Shown here: positions 6,909-12,891 of the stretch, piece after piece
Position numbering within the stretch: position 1 is the first letter of the stretch
How the letters are laid out: every line of letters begins with the position of its first letter
Source: Bacteroidota bacterium
Lineage (GTDB): Bacteria; Bacteroidota; Bacteroidia; Bacteroidales; VadinHA17
Direction of reading: 5' to 3'
Length of the DNA stretch: 12,891 nt
Assembly (NCBI GenBank): GCA_030613125.1
Contig: JAUWMO010000060.1
Span: forward strand, 1 to 12,891
Notes under the pieces: generated by a model
The model's input: only the letters and a program-made list of their open reading frames with translations
Told to the model about the DNA's origin: nothing
Databases searched by the model: none
Translations under genes and position numbers: made by a program

Positions 6909-9900
6909 TTGTTCCGGAAACTTTTTTATCACATCTCCATTATTCTTTTCTTCTTGGGACTTTATCTTTCAGGCAGTGCTCAGACCGTGCTTTCCGGAGG
7001 AGTGATTAACAAGTATATAGATGTTGTATCTATTGATGCTACTGACATGGTAACAGTAAGCAATGCCAATGATTTTTCTGTTGGAGATACAGTATTGGTT
7101 ATTCAAATGAAAGGGTTAGAGATCAATATTGTAAATGAACCAAATAATTTTGGTACACCCCAAAATGTTTATACAACCGGGAAATATGAATTCATAATTA
7201 TTGAAAGTGTAAATTATGGGACGAATCAGATTACTTTTGGGGCGGACATGATAAATAATTACGATCCGGCAGGAGCAGTTCAACTTGTCAGAGTACCTGG
7301 GTACGACAATGCTATTATTACGGGAGACCTGAATGCTGAACCATGGGATAGTGCTAATGGATATGGTGGAGTTTTTGCCTTAATTGTTGGGAATACTCTT
7401 ACTATGGATGCCGATATTGATTTAAGTGAAATGGGTTTTAAAGGCGGAGATCCTGTAAATGGTGATGATGTTTGCTCGAGTACAGATAATTCTTATGAAG
7501 CTGCTTTTTTTGATATAACTTCTCAAAAAGCAGGTTATAAAGGCGAAGGTGCTGCAAGTTTTGGATTTCCCGGGAAGGTGCCTTTAAGCAGTAATTATGC
7601 CAAAGGACGCGGAGCCATGTTTCAGGGCGGAGGTGGTGGAAATGGAAAACACTCCGGTGGCGGAGGTGGTGGAAACATGGGAGGCGGTGGAATTGCAGGT
7701 GATGAGTCAAGTACTTGTACTACAAATGATGTTGGGGGGAAAGGCGGAAAGAATATAAGATCCTTTAGCTTTCATTGGCCTGATTCAAGCATTGTATTCC
7801 TTGGAGGAGGAGGAGGATCAGGTACTTATACAGGAGTGTTATTCGCTACTACAGGTGGAAATGGGGGTGGTATTGTAATAATTATTACTGATACACTGGT
7901 AGCACTTAATGATCCTTATATCAGGGCAAATGGAGGAGATGTTATTGGTACTGCAAATGCAAGTGGTGCCGGTGGTGGAGCAGGTGGCTCAATTTTATTG
8001 GAGGTAGATGCTTATAAGAACACTTTACATGTTGAAGCAGAAGGAGGCAATGGTGGCAATACCAATGGGTCGAATTGTACCGGAGCAGGCGGTGGTGGGG
8101 GTGGTGGCCTTTTCTGGTATTCTAACACACCAGGCATTAATACTGTAGATACCTCATTTACTGGTGGGCCAGCCGGATTAGCCCTTTCCGGGGGATGTAT
8201 ATTTCAGAATTCTTCTCCTGGAGAAGACGGTGGAACTCAATCAGGATTGCAAATTGTATTGACAGGGTTCCTGTTTAATTCGGTATTTTTATCTACTACC
8301 GGACAAAGAATTGATACAATTTGTGAGGGTGATATTCCTGTTACCCTGATTGGTACGAATCCAAAAGGTGGTGTGCCTGGATATTCATATCAATGGGAAA
8401 GCAGTACAGACCGTACAAGCTGGACCTTAGAAGGGACCGGAAAAGATTTTATCCCTTCGACTCCTTTAAATGATACAACCTATTACAGGAGAATAGTTAC
8501 TGACAATTCTGTTCCTCAACTTGTTGATATTAGCAAGGTAATTACAATTATTGTACAACCAAGTATAACCAACAATACTATTACTTATAATGATTCTGTT
8601 TGTTCAGGTGTTATCCCTGATACTGTTTTTGCTACACCTAAAACCCCGTCAGGAGGAGATGGTAGTTATTCGTATTACTGGGAAAAAAGCGAAGATGGGG
8701 GAAATGTTTGGACATTATTGGGAGGAGAAACCGATTATTTTTATGTGCCACCAATCAGAAATGAGGTTGCCATTACAGAAGTACAATTCCGCCGTATAGT
8801 CAGCTCCGGAATTGGTTGTGATGACACCAGTACTGTAGCAATTCTAAACTATCTGCCTGTTCTTACGAATCAGATTGTTTCTGATCAGGAAATATGTGAT
8901 ACTGATATTCCGGTACTCTTAATTACCGATACAGGTAATCCTGTAACAGGAGGCTCAGGAAGTTATACCTTCAGATGGTATGAAAGCACTGACGGAATTA
9001 ACTACGGTGGTGTTGTGGGAACATCTGAAAATTATCAGCCTCCGGCACTCGTTCATGGTACTGCAATAACAGAACACTGGTATTACAGACGTGAAATAAT
9101 TTCAAGTGCTTGTGCCGATGTTTCTGCCGCAGTTGATATAACTGTATATCCACTTATTGCCGGTAATACAATTGCCAAAGACACCACAATATGTATAAAT
9201 ACAACTCCGGATACTTTTACGGGTAACACTTTTTCAGGAGGGGATGGTACTTATGCTTTCGAGTGGTTGGAAAGCCAGGATGACGGATTAACATATAATT
9301 CCACCGGAGTCATTACTGAAACATACAATGCAGGGGATATTAATGTGCGTAGCTTATATAAGAGGGTGATTACTTCAAATGCCTGTGTGGATACTTCAGT
9401 AATACCAGTTACTATTGACATTCATCCTGAATTTGATGCTTCAATATCAGATTCGGGAGCTGGCCAGGATACTGTTTGTAACGGTGGTGCCGCCAATGTG
9501 AGTATTGCACTTACCAATAATGCTCCCTGGGATATTACTGTTGAAGATGATCAGGGAGTTCAATTCAATTTTACTTCAGTAGGTGCTTCTCCATACGAGG
9601 CGCTTGTTGATGTGAATACAAACTTTTCAGGAAGTGAGGATAATAAGTCTGTTTTATATACATTATATGCTGTGACTGACCAGTGGGGATGTCCGGTAAG
9701 AAACATGAGCGGTACGGGTACAATTGTTTCAATCCGGCCCCCTGTAGCTGATGCCGGAGCTGATAGTGAAGTTTGTGGATTTAATTCCAATATGCCTGCC
9801 ACCCTGAACTTTGGAACAGGTATCTGGTCAGGGCCCGCAGACATTACTTTTACCGACCCTGCTAATCCACAAAGTGCTGCTACAACAATAAATGAAGGGA

Positions 9901-10535
9901 TATATTTACTCACCTGGACAGCAAGCAATGGAATATGTCCTGATATTTCCGATGAGACTTCATTTACTTTCTGGGAACCACCAACACTTGCAGTAATCAT
10001 TCCGCGAAATGACACTACACTTGAGGCCTTTGCAAATGAAATTAACCTGCAGGCTGAAATTACAGGAGGATTGGTTGGAGAAATTTTATGGAGCTCAACC
10101 GGCGGGGCACTCTTTAGTCCACCAAATGATCAGTATACAAATATCACAAATCTTAATTGGGGAGAGAATCTGATTCAACTTGCCATCAGTAATGGATCAT
10201 GTCCTGATGAAACAGATGAAATAATTGTAACGGTATTAGAGAGCCCATTTATCCCAAAAGGAATTTCCCCAAGAGCTACAATTGGACAAAATGATTTTTT
10301 TAATATTGAGAATATTGGTAATGTTGAAAATGAACTTGTGATTTTCAGCCGGTCAGGCAATATTGTTTTTAAGACTAAGAATTTTATGAGAGATGATAAC
10401 TTCCCGTTAGGTTGGGACGGTACAGATAAACACGGGAATCCTCTCCCGGATGACACATATTATTATGTGCTGAAAGTTAAAGGGAATAATCCAAGAACTT
10501 TTACAGGATATATTGTAATTAAAGGTAGTCGTTAA
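6909..10535 (+). CDS. T9SS type B-sorted glycine-rich, repeat-containing surface protein
   Basis: A 1208-residue secreted protein. Order: signal peptide (1-25, ending SGSAQ); a beta-rich N-terminal domain (26-~165); a glycine-rich block (~233-405) with GGGGG runs separated by beta-strand-like stretches such as GIVIIITDTL; four ~95-residue repeats (starting near 468, 552, 651 and 748), each with a Cys near its start, a GGxGxYxFxW-type core and a YYRR-type strand; PKD/Ig-like domains (~838-1110) including two related SNG.CPD.(S/T)DE ends; and a C-terminal T9SS type B (gliding-motility/CHU_C) sorting domain (~1112-1208) with GWDGTDKHGNPLPDDTYYY and a final TGYIVIKGSR. The start is TTG at 6909: an in-frame TAA lies at 6894-6896, no ATG lies between, and the next internal Met (~47) would remove the signal peptide. 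It probably crosses the outer membrane by T9SS to act as an adhesin. PorP/SprF follows after 1 nt. Confidence 0.88.
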   Translation: MFRKLFYHISIILFFLGLYLSGSAQTVLSGGVINKYIDVVSIDATDMVTVSNANDFSVGDTVLVIQMKGLEINIVNEPNNFGTPQNVYTTGKYEFIIIESVNYGTNQITFGADMINNYDPAGAVQLVRVPGYDNAIITGDLNAEPWDSANGYGGVFALIVGNTLTMDADIDLSEMGFKGGDPVNGDDVCSSTDNSYEAAFFDITSQKAGYKGEGAASFGFPGKVPLSSNYAKGRGAMFQGGGGGNGKHSGGGGGGNMGGGGIAGDESSTCTTNDVGGKGGKNIRSFSFHWPDSSIVFLGGGGGSGTYTGVLFATTGGNGGGIVIIITDTLVALNDPYIRANGGDVIGTANASGAGGGAGGSILLEVDAYKNTLHVEAEGGNGGNTNGSNCTGAGGGGGGGLFWYSNTPGINTVDTSFTGGPAGLALSGGCIFQNSSPGEDGGTQSGLQIVLTGFLFNSVFLSTTGQRIDTICEGDIPVTLIGTNPKGGVPGYSYQWESSTDRTSWTLEGTGKDFIPSTPLNDTTYYRRIVTDNSVPQLVDISKVITIIVQPSITNNTITYNDSVCSGVIPDTVFATPKTPSGGDGSYSYYWEKSEDGGNVWTLLGGETDYFYVPPIRNEVAITEVQFRRIVSSGIGCDDTSTVAILNYLPVLTNQIVSDQEICDTDIPVLLITDTGNPVTGGSGSYTFRWYESTDGINYGGVVGTSENYQPPALVHGTAITEHWYYRREIISSACADVSAAVDITVYPLIAGNTIAKDTTICINTTPDTFTGNTFSGGDGTYAFEWLESQDDGLTYNSTGVITETYNAGDINVRSLYKRVITSNACVDTSVIPVTIDIHPEFDASISDSGAGQDTVCNGGAANVSIALTNNAPWDITVEDDQGVQFNFTSVGASPYEALVDVNTNFSGSEDNKSVLYTLYAVTDQWGCPVRNMSGTGTIVSIRPPVADAGADSEVCGFNSNMPATLNFGTGIWSGPADITFTDPANPQSAATTINEGIYLLTWTASNGICPDISDETSFTFWEPPTLAVIIPRNDTTLEAFANEINLQAEITGGLVGEILWSSTGGALFSPPNDQYTNITNLNWGENLIQLAISNGSCPDETDEIIVTVLESPFIPKGISPRATIGQNDFFNIENIGNVENELVIFSRSGNIVFKTKNFMRDDNFPLGWDGTDKHGNPLPDDTYYYVLKVKGNNPRTFTGYIVIKGSR
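7626..7675 (+). repeat. 17-bp direct repeat in the glycine-coding tract
   Basis: GGCGGAGGTGGTGGAAA occurs exactly at 7626-7642 and 7659-7675, 33 bp apart, so the two copies are in frame by 11 codons. They encode the paired GGGGGN units either side of GKHS. Such in-frame repeats allow length change by slippage or recombination. Confidence 0.85.
8310..9420 (+). repeat. Four diverged protein repeats (~95 aa each)
   Basis: Within the adhesin, residues ~468-551, ~552-650, ~651-747 and ~748-837 repeat one plan: a Cys near the start (TICEGD, SVCSGV, EICDTD, TICINT), then a GG(D/S)G.Y.(F/Y).W(.)S core (YSYQWESS, YSYYWEKS, YTFRWYES, YAFEWLES), then an aromatic-RR or KR strand (YYRRIV, FRRIV, YYRREI, YKRVI). 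Repeats 2-4 have a second Cys close to the end (GIGCDDTS, SSACADVS, SNACVDTS); repeat 1 does not. The copies differ too much at DNA level to be a recent expansion. Confidence 0.8.
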
Positions 10536-10536
10536 A

Positions 10537-11493
10537 ATGAACCGGAGACTCAAAATAGGGATAATTCTAATTTTAATATCTTCTGCTGCTGTTATTGCAC
10601 AGCAGAATCAGGCTTATTTCAGTCAGTATTGGGTTAATGGGCTTGCAATCAATCCGGCATATGCAGGAAGCAGGGAGGTTTTTAGTGTTTCAATGCTTTA
10701 CCAAAGGAAGTGGACAGGAGTTGAGGGATCTCCAACCAATTACACATTTAGTGCTCATACACCCTTAAAAAATGAAAGGATCGCTCTCGGATTATTTATG
10801 GTGAACCAAAGATATGGAATTCAAAAAAATACACAGGCTTATCTTAATTATGCATTCAGACTTCAGACAGAGAAGGGAAAAATCTCATTAGGATTAAAAG
10901 CGGGAGCCTCATTTATAAATGAAGATCTGGGAAGCCTGTTATCGGGTCTGGATGATCCAACTGATCCCGCATTTGCTTCAGTAGAACAAATATATGTTCA
11001 GCCAAATTTCGGGTTTGGAGTTTATTATTATACACCAAGATATTTTGTTGGGGTATCAATACCTGATATGATGAGTTACCGTTTAGACACAGTTTCTTTT
11101 AAATACAAATCTTCCCTTTCACCATCATTTTATTCATATCTGGTTACTGCTGGTGTCCTGATTGGGAAATCAGACGCAACTGTAAAATGGAAACCCTCAT
11201 TTTTAGTAATGTACAGAAGTGATTATAAGGCAATAAGGTTTGATATAAACAGCAGTTTCATTTTATTTGATGACCGTTTATGGATTGGTGCTTCATACAG
11301 AACTGGAGGATCTTACCCCAGCCCTGTCCTGGTAGGAAACATGGAGGTTTATATTACCAGACAATTGATGCTTGGGTATTCATATGACTATACTTTAGGT
11401 GGCCTTAATAATGCATTGAATGGAGTACATGAAATTATATTGCGATATGAATTAGGATTTAAACTCAAAGCATCGAATCCCAGATATTTCTGA
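10537..11493 (+). CDS. PorP/SprF family T9SS outer-membrane protein
   Basis: A 318-residue protein of the PorP/SprF family, found beside T9SS cargo genes in Bacteroidota. It has a signal peptide (1-21, ending VIAQ), then the diagnostic N-terminal signature: NQAYFSQYWVNGLAINPAYAG (24-44) and YQRKWTGVEGSP (55-66), followed by alternating beta strands with aromatic ends expected of a 14-strand beta barrel (GVYYYTPRYFVGVSIPDM, GYSYDYTLGGL near the C-terminus). Length fits the family (~300-330). SprF of Flavobacterium johnsoniae is needed for secretion of the type B cargo SprB; by analogy this protein should serve the adhesin just upstream. The ATG follows that gene's stop after 1 nt (TAAAATG), so translation is likely coupled. 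Confidence 0.93.
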   Translation: MNRRLKIGIILILISSAAVIAQQNQAYFSQYWVNGLAINPAYAGSREVFSVSMLYQRKWTGVEGSPTNYTFSAHTPLKNERIALGLFMVNQRYGIQKNTQAYLNYAFRLQTEKGKISLGLKAGASFINEDLGSLLSGLDDPTDPAFASVEQIYVQPNFGFGVYYYTPRYFVGVSIPDMMSYRLDTVSFKYKSSLSPSFYSYLVTAGVLIGKSDATVKWKPSFLVMYRSDYKAIRFDINSSFILFDDRLWIGASYRTGGSYPSPVLVGNMEVYITRQLMLGYSYDYTLGGLNNALNGVHEIILRYELGFKLKASNPRYF

Positions 11494-11500
11494 GTATAGA

Positions 11501-12891
11501 ATGAGAAATTCAGGAAAACATATTATAATATTTATCATAATAATGTCTTTTTACAGGATGTGGGGTGTTGCACAGGAAGATAGTTATAGGGTTGAGTTAT
11601 TGCCATTTAATTCACGGTTTTATGATGACTTTGCACCAGTTATAATGGAGGACGGAATTCTTTTTTGCTCAAACCGGAAAACAATTGTTTTTATTGACTA
11701 TAAAGATACTGATGATACACGGCTTTCAAATATATTTAAAGTAGTTAAGAAGGATAGTCTTAAATGGGGGGCTCCAAAATTATTGTCAAAAGATTTGACT
11801 AGCGTATTCAATGAAGGGCCTGCATCTTATAATAAAAAAGCACAAACAATTTATTTCACCCGTAACATTTCATCAGATAAAAAGAATAGAAGTGATGATA
11901 ATAATTTAGGAATATTTTATGCAAAACAAAGCGGTGACAGTTGGGTGAATATTCGAGAGTTCCCACATAATGATACTGCCTATCAGGTTGCTCACCCCAG
12001 TATCAGCGAGGATGGAAAAATGCTGTTTTTCTCCTCAGATGATCCAATAGGATATGGAAGGTCAGATTTATATGTAAGCCGTTTTGAAAACAGTGTATGG
12101 AGCGAACCGGAGAACCTGGGCCCAAATGTTAATTCTGCAAATTCAGAATTGTATCCTTTTATCTATTCCGACAACAGACTTTACTTTGCCTCTGATAATA
12201 GTGAGTCTATGGGAGGACTTGATATTTTTGTTACGAATAAGATGAATGGGATATGGTCTAAGTCTGTACGTTTGGAAAGTCCAGTTAACAGTTCATCTGA
12301 CGATTTTGGATATGTTGTTGACAGCACTCTTTCATCAGGCTTCTTCTCTTCGAACAGGAACCGGTCAGATGACATTTATTCATTTTCATCCCTTTTGCCT
12401 TCATTGTTGATTTGTGCTGAGCAACAGCCCAATAAATATTGTTATCTTTTTAGTGATGAGGGTACCATAGATCTTGATACAGTACCTAATGTTATATACC
12501 AATGGAGTCTTGGTGACGAAACGAAGAAGGAAGGCCTGAAAGTTAAACATTGTTATAAGGATCCCGGATCGTATAAGGTTGAACTAAGCATAGTTGATAC
12601 ACTTGGAGGCGATATCTATTTTGTCGAGGCTTCATATGAGTTTGATATTGTACCAAGGGAACAGGTCTTTATTAGTTCGGCTGATACCTGTTTTGCAGGT
12701 GAGGAAGTTCAGTTTAACGGTACTGAATCTTATTTGCCGGATTTTATTATAGATGAATATTATTGGGATTTTGATGAGGGTAACAAATCTGTTTCAGATA
12801 AACCCAGCAATATTTTCCTTTCACCTGGTATCTATCGTATACATTTACTTGTAAAAGGAATATCTGAGGACCCGGGTGAAAAACAAGAATA
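11501..12891 (+). CDS. PD40 beta-propeller/PKD protein, 3' end beyond window
   Basis: The frame opens with ATG at 11501, 7 nt after the porP/sprF-like stop, and stays open for 463 codons to the window edge, so the C-terminus is missing. A signal peptide covers 1-24 (hydrophobic IIIFIIIMSFY, cut near GVAQ). Five PD40 (WD40-like Tol/propeller) blades follow at ~42-59, 104-122, 165-193, 215-244 and 267-295, with the SxDGKxLFFSSD and NRLYFASD...GGLDIFV patterns. Two PKD domains follow (~333-368, with YQWSLGDE and DPGSYKVELSIVD; ~429-463, with YYWDFDEG and SPGIYRIHL). Similar propeller proteins in T9SS loci often end in an OmpA peptidoglycan-binding domain, as PorE does, but PorE carries TPR and carboxypeptidase-regulatory domains rather than PKD. 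The missing end decides this. It is probably a periplasmic or surface accessory of the adhesin-SprF pair. Confidence 0.85.
   Translation, partial: MRNSGKHIIIFIIIMSFYRMWGVAQEDSYRVELLPFNSRFYDDFAPVIMEDGILFCSNRKTIVFIDYKDTDDTRLSNIFKVVKKDSLKWGAPKLLSKDLTSVFNEGPASYNKKAQTIYFTRNISSDKKNRSDDNNLGIFYAKQSGDSWVNIREFPHNDTAYQVAHPSISEDGKMLFFSSDDPIGYGRSDLYVSRFENSVWSEPENLGPNVNSANSELYPFIYSDNRLYFASDNSESMGGLDIFVTNKMNGIWSKSVRLESPVNSSSDDFGYVVDSTLSSGFFSSNRNRSDDIYSFSSLLPSLLICAEQQPNKYCYLFSDEGTIDLDTVPNVIYQWSLGDETKKEGLKVKHCYKDPGSYKVELSIVDTLGGDIYFVEASYEFDIVPREQVFISSADTCFAGEEVQFNGTESYLPDFIIDEYYWDFDEGNKSVSDKPSNIFLSPGIYRIHLLVKGISEDPGEKQE

Noticed and set aside
7438..7710. Minus-strand frame rich in His and Leu
   Set aside because: It is the complement of glycine codons (GGT/GGA reads as ACC/TCC and shifted frames as CAC), so its His-rich look is an artefact.
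7620..8110. CRISPR array or tandem DNA satellite in the glycine tract
   Set aside because: The repeats are in-frame GGN codons of uneven spacing with no constant repeat/spacer unit.
9560..10015. Minus-strand 151-codon open frame inside the adhesin gene
   Set aside because: It is a shadow of the conserved PKD/Ig-like coding region on the other strand; no start context and no family resemblance.

Overview
The window comes from an AT-rich genome of the phylum Bacteroidota. The grounds are a type IX secretion system (T9SS) type B sorting domain, a PorP/SprF partner protein, a DUF4783 protein beside nadC, start codons mostly without Shine-Dalgarno sequences, and -7 boxes of the TAnnTTTG type. I cannot place it below phylum level.

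Left block (about 218-3023): a minus-strand run reads DUF4783 protein -> nadC -> yihY/brkB-like gene -> a 49-residue stub of pdxH. On the right, a 52-residue stub of rlmH runs divergently on the plus strand. Both stubs keep the 5' end of a housekeeping gene and lose the rest facing outward, so this ~2.8-kb block looks like a fragment cut from a longer ancestral neighbourhood. Just outside the pdxH break is a ~72-bp tract with TGT...ACA ends and internal GTCA...CCCC repeats that resembles the end of an insertion sequence.

Middle (3043-6741): one very large membrane histidine kinase (1232 aa) begins 19 nt after the rlmH stub. It has about 12 predicted membrane segments, three extracytoplasmic regions, HAMP, and an NtrY-like kinase core. 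No response regulator is visible. Its likely promoter is the one that once served rlmH, with a perfect 16-bp palindrome just upstream.

Right block (6909 to the window end): a tight plus-strand operon encodes a secreted 1208-aa T9SS type B adhesin-like protein (glycine-rich block, four ~95-aa repeats, CHU_C-type C-terminal signal), a PorP/SprF protein 1 nt downstream, and, 7 nt further on, a secreted PD40 beta-propeller/PKD protein that runs off the window. The working model is that the adhesin is the cargo, the PorP/SprF protein is its outer-membrane partner, and the propeller/PKD protein is a periplasmic or surface accessory. This resembles the SprB/SprF arrangement but is a distinct set of proteins.
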